From CBDDLD01 sp965250025 (GTDB taxonomy: Bacteria; Bacteroidota; Bacteroidia; Flavobacteriales; Flavobacteriaceae), in NCBI GenBank assembly GCA_965250025.1, contig OZ252283.1, forward strand, positions 186,001 to 250,000: DNA of 64,000 nucleotides. The letters run 5' to 3'. The notes under the pieces were generated by a model. That model saw only the letters and a program-made list of their open reading frames with translations, was not told where the DNA came from and ran no database searches. Made by a program: the position numbers and the translations under genes. Within the stretch, counting starts at the first letter, position 1. Every line of letters begins with the position of its first letter. This document shows positions 32,634-41,900 of the stretch, in pieces.

Positions 32634-34073
32634 ATGAAAAAATCGATCATTATAATACTCCTTTTGGGAGTTTTTGCACAAGCACAACAAAAAAAGTGGA
32701 CTTTAAAAGAATGTGTTATTCATGCTTTAGAAAATAACATTAGTATAAAGCAGTCCGAATTAGATTCCGAATTAGCAGATATTGCTAAATCTGATGCATT
32801 GGGTAGTTTTTTGCCAAGTCTTAATGCTTCAGCATCCAATTCATGGAATACAGGATTAACGCAAGACGTTACTACCGGAGTTCTAAGGTCCCAAACCACA
32901 AGAAACTCCTCCTATGGTGTTACCGTTGGCCTTAGTATATTTGAAGGAATGAGGCGATTGCGCTCGACACAACGCGCAAAACTTCAAAAATTAGCAGCAC
33001 AGTATAACATATCAAAAATGCAGGATGATATCTCTTTAATGGTAGCCAATTCTTATCTGCAGGTTTTGTTGAATAAAGAAAACTTAAAGATTGCTAAATT
33101 TCAAAATGAAGTTACTAAAGAACAAATTGCCAGAACCCAAGAACTTGTTGATGCCGGTGTTTTGCCCCGAGGAGATTTATTAGAAATAAAAGCTACCGAT
33201 GCCAGTGAAGAGCAGCGTATTGTAGATGCTGAAAATTTAGTAACCATTTCGTTATTAAGTTTAGCACAAACTTTAACTTTAGATGATTATAAAACATTCG
33301 ATATAGCCGAAGAGAATTTTGATATTATTGATGAAGGCATATCAACAAAAGAGGTGTCGGAGATCATTGAAGCGGCAGAAAAGAACAGATCAGAAATTAA
33401 GATCGCAGAGAAAAATGTAGAATTGGCGGAAAAAGATGTTCAAATAGCTCGAGGATCTTATTTACCAACTATAGGAGGTTTTTTTAACTACAATACCCGT
33501 GAATCTGGTAATTCAAGATTCCAGTCGGTATTAGATCCTGATAACCCAACAATCATTAGAGAAATAGGGGTGGTACAATCTACGGGGGAAGTCGTGGTTG
33601 CTCCCGAACCCAATGTTTCTATTGTAGAATCTTCTCCATTACCATTTATAGAGCAATTATATCTCAATGATGGGATTTCCTATGGATTCCAGTTAAGTGT
33701 GCCTATATTCAATGGCTTTGCAACAAGGAATAATGTGGGGCGTAATAAAGTTGCTTTAATGCGGCAAGAGTATCAATTAGAGCAAGCTAAGTTAGATTTA
33801 GAATCAACGATATATCAGGCATACGTAGATGCTAAGGGTGCACTAAAAAACTTTGAGGCATCAGCAAAAGCATTAGAATCTCAGGAATTAGCTTATGCTT
33901 ACGCTAAAGAGCGATACGATGTAGGCTTAACAAATGCATTTGATTTTAGTCAGGCTAAACAACGTTATGATAATGCATTAATACAACTAAATCTAAATAA
34001 GTTTGATTATATCTTTAAATTAAAAGTATTGGAATTATATTTCGGAATTCCTGCCACAGAATTAAAGTTTTAA
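32634..34073 (+). CDS. TolC-family outer-membrane efflux protein
   Basis: A 479-residue outer-membrane channel protein. The signal peptide (MKKSIIIILLLGVFAQAQ) is followed by two similar halves, each ending in long helices typical of the OEP family (WTLKECVIHALENNISIKQ at the start, YEVGLTNAFDFSQAK-like YDVGLTNAFDFSQAK near the end). It pairs with the membrane-fusion gene 2 bp downstream. The 185-bp upstream gap holds AT-rich sequence with a weak TAcgTTTa box (32610-32617) but no convincing promoter. No inner-membrane transporter gene is adjacent. Confidence 0.92.
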   Translation: MKKSIIIILLLGVFAQAQQKKWTLKECVIHALENNISIKQSELDSELADIAKSDALGSFLPSLNASASNSWNTGLTQDVTTGVLRSQTTRNSSYGVTVGLSIFEGMRRLRSTQRAKLQKLAAQYNISKMQDDISLMVANSYLQVLLNKENLKIAKFQNEVTKEQIARTQELVDAGVLPRGDLLEIKATDASEEQRIVDAENLVTISLLSLAQTLTLDDYKTFDIAEENFDIIDEGISTKEVSEIIEAAEKNRSEIKIAEKNVELAEKDVQIARGSYLPTIGGFFNYNTRESGNSRFQSVLDPDNPTIIREIGVVQSTGEVVVAPEPNVSIVESSPLPFIEQLYLNDGISYGFQLSVPIFNGFATRNNVGRNKVALMRQEYQLEQAKLDLESTIYQAYVDAKGALKNFEASAKALESQELAYAYAKERYDVGLTNAFDFSQAKQRYDNALIQLNLNKFDYIFKLKVLELYFGIPATELKF

Positions 34074-34075
34074 CT

Positions 34076-35383
34076 ATGAGTAAAAGAATAAAAGTAATTA
34101 TCGCTATAGTAGTCTTATTATTAATCGTACTAATAGTAGGAGCTAAATTAGAATGGTTTGGAAAAAAAGGAAACTTTAAAGAAGTTACCACAGAGAAAGT
34201 GACCTTAAAAGAAATAACAGAAACCGTATCTGCAACAGGTAAAATTCAACCAGAGGTAGAAGTAAAGATATCAAGTGAAGTTTCAGGTGAGATTATCGAA
34301 TTGCCATTTAAAGAAGGTCAGCAGGTAAAGAAAGGAGATCTTTTGGTAAGAGTGAATCCGGATCTGATTCAATCTGCACTTAGCAGATCTCAAGCCACAT
34401 ATCAGAATATCAAGGCCAATTTAGATCAGGCTGAAGCCACGTTAAAGCAAGCCACATTAGATTATGAAAGAAACAAAACTTTATTCGATAAAGGCGTGAT
34501 TTCAAAGTCAGAATGGGATGCGGCAGTAGCAACATACGAAACGGCTGTGGCAGGTAAAAATTCTGCATATTATAGCGTACAAAGTGCAGCCGCAAGTGTA
34601 AATGAAGCTAGAGATAATCTAAGTAGAACAACAATCTATGCGCCAATGAGTGGTACAATATCATTACTAAGCGTAGAGCTAGGAGAGCGCGTGGTAGGGA
34701 CTCAGCAAATGACAGGTACTGAGATTCTTAGAGTGGCAAACTTAAGTAATATGGAAGTTGAGGTTGATGTCAATGAAAATGATATTGTAAAAGTAGAAAT
34801 AGGAGATTCAACAATAGTTGAGGTCGATGCCTATTTAAAAAAGGAATTCAAAGGTATCGTTACTGAAATCGCAAATTCTGCTGAAGGGACACTAACCGCA
34901 GATCAGGTTACAAACTTTAAAGTAAAAGTAAGAATTCTGGAAGAATCTTATAAAGAACTTACAGAAGGGAAATCAGAAACATATTCTCCATTCAGACCTG
35001 GAATGACGGCAACAGTAGATGTCATAACAAATAAGAGAGAAAAAGCAGTTTCTGTACCAATTAGTGCTATTGTAATTAAAACAGATACCAGTTCTGTGAA
35101 ACAATCATTTTCGGAAAGAATAGAAGCCGAAAATACTACAAATGCTAAAGAAGAAAAATTTGAATGTGTATTTGTAAATGATAATGGTAAAGCCAAATTA
35201 CGAGTAGTAAAAACAGGAATACAGGATAATACTAATATAGAGATTGTTTCCGGATTAGAAGAAAATGACGAGATTATCACAGGACCATATAAGTTGGTTT
35301 CAAGTAATCTTAAGCCTGGAGATGCCATTGAAATAAAAGGAAGACAGAAGTCAGAAAAAACAGAGGCTAAAAAAGAAGAGTAA
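34076..35383 (+). CDS. Periplasmic adaptor (membrane-fusion) protein, HlyD/MacA-like
   Basis: A 435-residue adaptor. One N-terminal transmembrane anchor (residues ~5-24) is followed by the barrel-sandwich hybrid half LPFKEGQQVKKGDLLVRV, a coiled-coil hairpin at ~95-185, the second half TIYAPMSGTISLLSVELGERV, and beta-barrel and membrane-proximal domains. It would connect the TolC protein to an inner-membrane ABC (MacB) or RND pump. Such a pump gene would be expected next, but tsaB follows after 153 bp, so the partner must be elsewhere. A charged Lys/Glu tail ends the protein. Confidence 0.9.
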   Translation: MSKRIKVIIAIVVLLLIVLIVGAKLEWFGKKGNFKEVTTEKVTLKEITETVSATGKIQPEVEVKISSEVSGEIIELPFKEGQQVKKGDLLVRVNPDLIQSALSRSQATYQNIKANLDQAEATLKQATLDYERNKTLFDKGVISKSEWDAAVATYETAVAGKNSAYYSVQSAAASVNEARDNLSRTTIYAPMSGTISLLSVELGERVVGTQQMTGTEILRVANLSNMEVEVDVNENDIVKVEIGDSTIVEVDAYLKKEFKGIVTEIANSAEGTLTADQVTNFKVKVRILEESYKELTEGKSETYSPFRPGMTATVDVITNKREKAVSVPISAIVIKTDTSSVKQSFSERIEAENTTNAKEEKFECVFVNDNGKAKLRVVKTGIQDNTNIEIVSGLEENDEIITGPYKLVSSNLKPGDAIEIKGRQKSEKTEAKKEE

Positions 35384-35536
35384 ATATGTAAGCTTAGCTA
35401 AAAGCTAGTGCATAAAATAAGTGCTTTTTGTTTGTAATTGTAATGATCACAAAAGATAACCAAACCCTCTCCTTAAGTGCTAAATTATTAAAGACAAGGT
35501 AAAGGACCATCGTAAAGAAATCCCATTAAATAATAG

Positions 35537-36205
35537 ATGTCAATAATATTAAGTATAGAAACAAGCACAACGAACTGTTCAGTCTCTTTGTCAAATAATG
35601 GGAAAGTTCTGGTTTTAAAAGAAGATTATGGGGCTAATTATTCTCATGCGGAGCGATTACATGTATATATAGACGAAGTTATACAAAAGGCAGGACTAGC
35701 AAGAACCCAGATTGATGCAATTGCTGTTAGCAAAGGACCAGGGTCATATACCGGTTTACGAATAGGAGTTTCAACAGCCAAAGGGTTGTGCTATGCATTA
35801 CAAAAGCCTCTGATTTCCATCTCAACACTAAAAAGTTTAGCATGTCAAATACATGAGGATGAGGGGCTAATAGTACCTATGATTGATGCGCGAAGAATGG
35901 AGGTGTATACGGCTGTTTTTGATGCGCAATACCACACTGTAGAGGAAACACAAGCATTAATTCTAGATCAAAATGCGTTTGAAGCATATTTAAATAAAGG
36001 GAAAGTACATTTCATCGGTAATGGTGTTGCCAAAGCAAAAACAATTATAGCGCATTCCAATGCGATATTTGTAGATGACAAACTACCATCTGCAAATGAA
36101 ATGGCATTATTGGCATATGATAAGTTCAAAAAAAACGACATCGAAGATGTCGCTTATTTTGAACCGTATTATTTAAAAGATTTTATAGCTATAAAACCGT
36201 CATAA
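35537..36205 (+). CDS. tsaB: tRNA threonylcarbamoyladenosine biosynthesis protein TsaB
   Basis: A 222-residue member of the Kae1/TsaD-related ASKHA fold. Visible motifs are ILSIETSTTNCSVSL at the N-terminus, YSHAERLHVYIDEV, and AVSKGPGSYTGLRIGVSTAKGL. With TsaD and TsaE it transfers the threonylcarbamoyl group to A37 of ANN-decoding tRNAs. Length is usual. It is convergent with mscS, whose stop lies one base away, and the last part of tsaB carries an antisense terminator. Confidence 0.95.
   Translation: MSIILSIETSTTNCSVSLSNNGKVLVLKEDYGANYSHAERLHVYIDEVIQKAGLARTQIDAIAVSKGPGSYTGLRIGVSTAKGLCYALQKPLISISTLKSLACQIHEDEGLIVPMIDARRMEVYTAVFDAQYHTVEETQALILDQNAFEAYLNKGKVHFIGNGVAKAKTIIAHSNAIFVDDKLPSANEMALLAYDKFKKNDIEDVAYFEPYYLKDFIAIKPS
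36128..36152 (-). terminator. Terminator for the mscS transcript, embedded antisense in tsaB
   Basis: Read on the minus strand, CGACATC-TTC-GATGTCG forms a perfect 7-bp stem with a 3-base loop, followed by eight T residues. It lies 55 bases past the mscS stop and inside the 3' end of tsaB. On the plus strand the T-tract is absent, so it should act in the minus direction only. Confidence 0.75.
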
Positions 36206-36206
36206 A

Positions 36207-37019
36207 TTAACCTTTCTTTTGTATTTCCACCTGATGAGGGTAAGGAATTTCGATGCCAGCTTTATCGAGCTCAAGTTTGCAGTTTTCAGTAATGCCAAAA
36301 TACACATCCCAATAATCACTAACATTAGCCCAAGGTCTAACCGCAAAATTTACAGAACTGTCAGCCAATTCAGAAACGTCTACAGTAGGCGCAGGATCCT
36401 TTAATACTTTAGGGTGTGAAGTTAGCACCTGCAGGAGTAAATCTTTAGTGGCTTTAATATCGGCATCATAGCTTACACCAATGGTAAGGTCTACTCTTAA
36501 CTTTCCTTCAGCAGAGTAATTCGTAATATTCCCATTAGAAAGCGCCCCGTTAGGAATGATAACCAGTTTATTTTGAGGTGTATTTATTTGAGTTGTAAAG
36601 ATCTGTATTTCTTTCACAACACCGAGTTCTCCTTGCGCTTCAATTAAATCACCTACTTTAAAGGGTTTAAAAATCATGATCAAAGCCCCGCCGGCAAAAT
36701 TGGATAATGAACCTTGAAGTGCTAAGCCAATAGCAAGACCAGCAGCAGCTAATATGGCAGCAAAAGACGTTGTTTCTATACCAAGAGTACCTAATAATGT
36801 TAATATTAAAACGATTTTTAGTACCCAATTAAGAAGGTTCAAAAGAAATTTTGTCAAACTCTCGTCATAGCCTTTTTTGCTCATGCCTTTCCTCAAGCCT
36901 TTAATGACGACTTTTATCAGCCAACTACCTATGATCCATATCAGTAAGGCAGCAATAACTCTTGGGCCAAACTCAATAATCAAGTTATAGCCTTTATCAA
37001 TCCACTTTTGCGTGTCCAT
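36207..37019 (-). CDS. Small-conductance mechanosensitive channel, MscS family
   Basis: A 270-residue channel with three N-terminal transmembrane helices. The pore-lining third helix is rich in Gly/Ala (AAAGLAIGLALQGSLSNFAGG), followed by the MscS beta-domain FKPFKVGDLIEAQGELGVV and IPNGALSNGNITNYS. It releases solutes on hypo-osmotic shock. The upstream secreted-protein gene is 18 bp away, so the two are probably co-transcribed. Confidence 0.93.
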   Translation of the reverse strand: MDTQKWIDKGYNLIIEFGPRVIAALLIWIIGSWLIKVVIKGLRKGMSKKGYDESLTKFLLNLLNWVLKIVLILTLLGTLGIETTSFAAILAAAGLAIGLALQGSLSNFAGGALIMIFKPFKVGDLIEAQGELGVVKEIQIFTTQINTPQNKLVIIPNGALSNGNITNYSAEGKLRVDLTIGVSYDADIKATKDLLLQVLTSHPKVLKDPAPTVDVSELADSSVNFAVRPWANVSDYWDVYFGITENCKLELDKAGIEIPYPHQVEIQKKG

Positions 37020-37037
37020 AAATTGTAATGATTAAAA

Positions 37038-37757
37038 TTATAGTTTAGATATATATTCTGCCAAAACTATAAAATCTTGCTCATTTTTTAAGCTTAATTT
37101 ATTGACTTTTAGAAACTTTTTAATTTTTTTAGAATGTTTGGGATACAGTTTAAAGAGTAGTTTCTTCTTTTTTGGAATTAGTGACGCCTCATCATCAGTT
37201 TTTAGATAATACGTGTCATTTGCTCTTACGAAACGGGCAGGCTTATCTTTCTGGTATGAAGATAGAGCCTTTTCTCCATTGTAAAATTTAATAGTCTCCT
37301 TTTTAAGAAGAGAATGCGTAGCACTTGTGTCTACTAAAATAAAGAATCCCCTTTTTACCTCATTAGACTTGGTTTGATAGGCAGAGGTTATATAGGTTTT
37401 ATTGAGCTTATTAAAAACAATTCTAAAATCAGTGTTTTTGTCTAAAGCAATGACATCATTTGAGTTGATTTTAATCTCCATTTGATCATTATATGCATTA
37501 TAGCGACCACTAAAAACTTCTTGGTAATGGTCTATTTTGACAAGTTGAAATGCGTCATCAATATATGGATGCCCCTCCAGTTCAATATCTTTTGATAAAG
37601 AATTAGCCCAAAAAATAATATTCTCTTTAGATAAATCTAAGTTTAGAGTATTTTGGGATAAGACCTGTCCAGAAGACAGTATGCAGGTTAGGAGTAAACA
37701 GATATAAATTCTAATGCTAAATTGATAATCCATGAGTGCGGTATATAAATTAGACAT
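37038..37757 (-). CDS. Secreted protein of unknown function
   Basis: A 239-residue protein I do not recognise. It has a signal peptide (IYICLLLTCILSSGQVLSQ) and a mature part of mixed alpha/beta character, with a repeated Lys-rich region near the C-terminus (KKKKLLFKLYPKHSKKIKKFLK). Two starts are possible: ATG 37757 or ATG 37733; the latter gives a more compact signal peptide. It has no cysteines in the mature part. It shares a probable transcript with mscS. The 150 bp upstream of it hold nothing I can identify. Confidence 0.7.
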   Translation of the reverse strand: MSNLYTALMDYQFSIRIYICLLLTCILSSGQVLSQNTLNLDLSKENIIFWANSLSKDIELEGHPYIDDAFQLVKIDHYQEVFSGRYNAYNDQMEIKINSNDVIALDKNTDFRIVFNKLNKTYITSAYQTKSNEVKRGFFILVDTSATHSLLKKETIKFYNGEKALSSYQKDKPARFVRANDTYYLKTDDEASLIPKKKKLLFKLYPKHSKKIKKFLKVNKLSLKNEQDFIVLAEYISKL

Positions 37758-37908
37758 TACAATATATAGCTTACGGACACTTAAAACAGGATAAGAGCTG
37801 TAAGCAATACTGAAATTGATGTGATTAGACTTAAACGTCTATTGAAAGACAAATGCTGGAGTATCCTAAATAAAAAATCAATTTTAGATAAGGGTGATTC
37901 CTACCTCA

Positions 37909-38805
37909 TTACCCATTGATTGCTGAGACTTTGATATCCTGATCATTCAGCATTTCTTTTAACATATTCTCGATGCCATTTTTTAAAGTGAATGTAGAAG
38001 AAGGACAACCACTACAAGCCCCTTGAAGAAGCACGGCAACTTCTTTGGTTTCATCGTTATAAGATTTGAATTCAATATTGCCACCATCACTGGCAACTGC
38101 AGGTTTGACATACTCTTCCAAGATGTTTACAATTTGCTTTGAAGTATCGTCTAATGTTTCAAAACGCTTTTCAGCAATGTCTTCTACAACATTTTTTTGT
38201 TTTACAGCACCCGGAGCTATAACATCTTTTCCGGATTCTATGTGCGACTTAATAAATTCCCTTAGTTCAAGCGTAATGTCTTCCCATTCAGCAATGTCAA
38301 ATTTGGTAATGGAAATGTAGTTCTTGTCAAAAAATAAGCTTTTTACAAAGGGAAACTGAAATAAAGCCGTAGCTAATGGAGAATGTATAGCCTCATCTAT
38401 CGAGGAAAATTCATAAAGATCAGTAACTAATATTTTATTAGATACAAATTTTAACACACTTGGGTTTGGAGTACTTTCAGCATATACCGTGACAGCAATT
38501 TTTTGTTGCTTTGGTTCTTCAACTACAACAGTATCATTAGTATTAAGGTAATTCTTAATTTGAACAGCAACGTCTTCTTTAACATCATCCCAATCTACAA
38601 TATTATAGCGTTCTATGGCAATGAAATTAGAAGCGATATAAACTTTTTTCACAAAAGGTAAATAGAATAACTGCTGTGCCAGAGGTGAGTTTTTTGCTTC
38701 ATCTATGTTGTTATACTCATAGCTTTGGTGCTTGGTTAAAAACTTATCAGCTTCAAATTTCAGAATAGCTGGATTTGATGTAGGCTTTATATTTAAATCA
38801 ATCAT
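37909..38805 (-). CDS. NifU/Nfu-type Fe-S scaffold protein with duplicated N-terminal domain
   Basis: A 298-residue protein starting at ATG 38805; an upstream in-frame TTG-type extension to 38853 runs through the predicted promoter. Two consecutive Nfu N-terminal domains are visible: TSNPAILKFEADKFL...SPLAQQLFYLPFVKKVYI and TPNPSVLKFVSNKIL...SPLATALFQFPFVKSLFF. The C-terminal NifU domain carries the cluster-binding motif CSGCPSS (Cys264, Cys267). It probably assembles or transfers Fe-S clusters. The tandem N-domain is a duplication seen in flavobacterial homologues. Confidence 0.9.
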   Translation of the reverse strand: MIDLNIKPTSNPAILKFEADKFLTKHQSYEYNNIDEAKNSPLAQQLFYLPFVKKVYIASNFIAIERYNIVDWDDVKEDVAVQIKNYLNTNDTVVVEEPKQQKIAVTVYAESTPNPSVLKFVSNKILVTDLYEFSSIDEAIHSPLATALFQFPFVKSLFFDKNYISITKFDIAEWEDITLELREFIKSHIESGKDVIAPGAVKQKNVVEDIAEKRFETLDDTSKQIVNILEEYVKPAVASDGGNIEFKSYNDETKEVAVLLQGACSGCPSSTFTLKNGIENMLKEMLNDQDIKVSAING

Positions 38806-38818
38806 TAACTTTTTTTTA

Positions 38819-38826
38819 CAAAAATA
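38819..38826 (-). promoter_or_regulatory. Candidate -7 box TAttTTTG for the nfu-like gene
   Basis: On the minus strand TATTTTTG lies 13 bases before the ATG at 38805 and matches TAnnTTTG. No -33 TTG is seen at normal spacing; a perfect 10-base palindrome TTAACGTTAA lies just upstream (38841-38850). Confidence 0.42.
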
Positions 38827-38978
38827 TGAAATATGTATGTTTAACGTTAACACATTGAATCATGTTTTTGTAAATAAATAAGCCTTACAATTCATATAAA
38901 ATCCTTAAATTTCATCCCTATTATCAATTTTTGCTATAAAATTGGTATTGCTGCTATGTGAAAATACTTATAAGTGTT

Positions 38979-41900
38979 ATGAAAAAAATTATTTGCGCAC
39001 TGCTCCTAATAATACCATTCATGGGCTATACCCAAGATGTGTTAATGGAAAATGGAAGCTTTAACAGATGTGCTCCGGATATATTCTATGACTCAGGTGG
39101 GGAATTTGGAAATTATGGTAATGACGAGAATTTAGTAACTACCATATGTCCTCAAAATACAGGAGAGTTTACAATACTTAATTTTACAAGTTTCACAACA
39201 CAGTTAAATCAAGATTTTTTAACCATTTACGATGGTCCAGATACCAGTGCGCCGGTTATAGGAACATATACTGGAGTTATGAGTCCGGGAACTGTATCTG
39301 CTTCCGGAACGAATACTTCAGGCTGCTTAACCATAGAGTTTACCTCTAATGGAAGTGGTCCGGGACCAGGATGGGCAGCCGAAATATTGTGTGCAACACC
39401 TTGCCAGAATATTTTACCAACTATTGATAGTACAAATCCTGCACCCAATACTTCAGGAGTCGTTAGTATATTACCTAATGAAACAGTAGATTTTACTGGT
39501 AGCGCATTCTTTTCAGTAGACGGCAATAATGCAACTTACGAATGGGATTTTGGAGACGGGAACACAGCCACAGGAACAGATGTAAGTCATACTTTTACTG
39601 CAAATGGAACATACACAGTAACATTTACAGTAACAGACGATAACCCTCAGGGATGTTCAAATTCTACTACAATAACAGTGTTTGTTTTAGGACCTAATGT
39701 TGTAGTTGATCAAACAACATATACTCCTGAAGAACTTATAGAAGACGTATTAGTTAACAGTCCATGTGCCGAAGTATCAAATATTGTATGGTCTACAGGA
39801 ATAAGTTTTAGTGCTACGGAACCTAATGGAATAGGATATTTTATTAGTGATGGGGTATCATTTCCATTCCGAGATGGATTGATTTTAACATCGGGTGATG
39901 CTTCAGAAGCCAGAGGGCCTAATAATAATGCTATGAGTGAAGGAACTACAGTATGGGAGGGCGATCCTGATCTAGATGCTGTAGCAGGAACAAATACAAC
40001 GAATGCAAGTTACATTCAATTTGACTTTACACCTTTAGCGGATACAATTAGTTTTGATTTTTTAATGGCTTCAGAGGAATATAATGGGTCTACAGGAGGA
40101 ACTTTTGAATGTACATTTTCTGATGCATTTGCATTCTTATTAACAGATTCAGCAGGTACTACAACCAATTTAGCAGTATTGCCAGGAACCACTACACCAA
40201 TATTAGTGACCAATATTCACCCTACAAATCCCGGATGTCCGGCAATAAACGAACAGTTTTTTGGAGGATACACACCTCAAAACGGCCCTCCTATGTCATT
40301 TGATGGAAGGACAGTCGTTTTTACCGCTCAGGCAAACGTAACGCCTGGAGAACAATATACCATTAAACTGGTTATCGGTGATGATGGTAATGGAGGAGGC
40401 GATACCGCATTAGACTCAGGCGTATTTTTAAGAGCTGGAAGTTTTGATTTAGGTGGAGACTTAGGAGATGATATTACTATAGCGGCAGGAACAGCAGAGT
40501 GTGGTGGAACTACAATTACACTCAATACCAATGCGCCAACGGCTACTCATGTGTGGTATAAAGACGGTGTGGAAATTACAGGAGAAACTGCTTCTACACT
40601 CGATGTTACTGAAGCAGGAGAGTATTCGGTAGATGTTATATTTTCAGGAGTATGTCAGGCTTCGGATTCTATTATTGTTGAATTCCGACCTAGCCCTACA
40701 GCTAATCAGCCACCAGATATTTCTATTTGTGGATTATCCACCACAGAATTTACACTTACAGATAATGATGATGATGTGTTGGGCGGACAAAACGCAGGAG
40801 ATTTTACTGTAAGTTATCACCTCACAGAACAAAATGCTATAGATAATTTTGGAGCTCTACCCGCTAATTATACTAATGTAACAAACCCTCAGACAATATA
40901 TGTGCGTATTGCAGATAATTCTCAGGTTTGTTTTGACACAACATCATTTGAAATCAGTGTGTCTGGTCAACCTACTATTAATCCTGTTGGCGATATGGAA
41001 CAGTGTGATGATGCGACCAATGATGGTAGTGAGACCTTTGATCTTAACAGCCAGAGTGCAGGGATATTGGGTGCTCAATCGGATACAGATTTTGAGGTAA
41101 CTTACCATACCAGTTTTACTGATGCGGATTTAGGCCAGAACGATTTACCATTAAATTACCCTAATGTTACCAGCCCGGAACAGATTTATGTGCGTGTGGA
41201 GAGCGTAGTAAGTTCTGACTGCTACATCGCTTCAGCGCTACCAGTATTTACATTAACGGTAAATCCCTTAGCGATTGCCAATGCCGTAGACGACATGGTG
41301 GTATGTGACGATGTGAGCAACGATGGTTTTTCAAGTTTTCCAATCGGCGATCAAAGTGCGACGATATTAGGCGGTCAGGACCCAGGGATCTATAATGTAA
41401 GCTATCACACGAGCCAGGGTGATGCAGACACCAATACGGCCCCATTAGGTTTGACCTATACCAATGTCGTTCCGAATTTAGAGACGCTCTATGTACGCGT
41501 TGAAGACCCTGCCCACCCGGAGTGTTACAGCACTACGAGTTTTGATTTGGTGGTCAATGCCTTACCGACAGCCATTATACCGACGCCACTTCCAGAATGT
41601 GAGGACGATATCATAGACGGCTTAACAGTATTTACCCTTACCGATAGAACGTTAGAGCTACAAGCCGGACAGGCGAATGTAGAGGTGAGTTACCACCAGA
41701 CGCAGATAGGCGCAGATACAGATACCCAAGAGCTGTTTGATGGCTATATCAATATGACCCCAAATGTAGAGACGATCTATGTACGATTAGAAGATACAGT
41801 CACAGGTTGTGTAAACACAACGACATTAGAATTACAAGTTGTAGCCAATCCGGTAGCCGTAGCGCCAAGTCCCTTATCGGTATGTGATGACGATGACGAC

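Noticed and set aside
34948..35328. 126-residue antisense frame in the adaptor gene
   Set aside because: Shadow of a well-supported coding sequence, without its own features.
35384..35536. Small gene or RNA between the adaptor and tsaB
   Set aside because: Only short imperfect hairpins (e.g. around 35395-35410) and no frame with a plausible start. I see nothing supportable.
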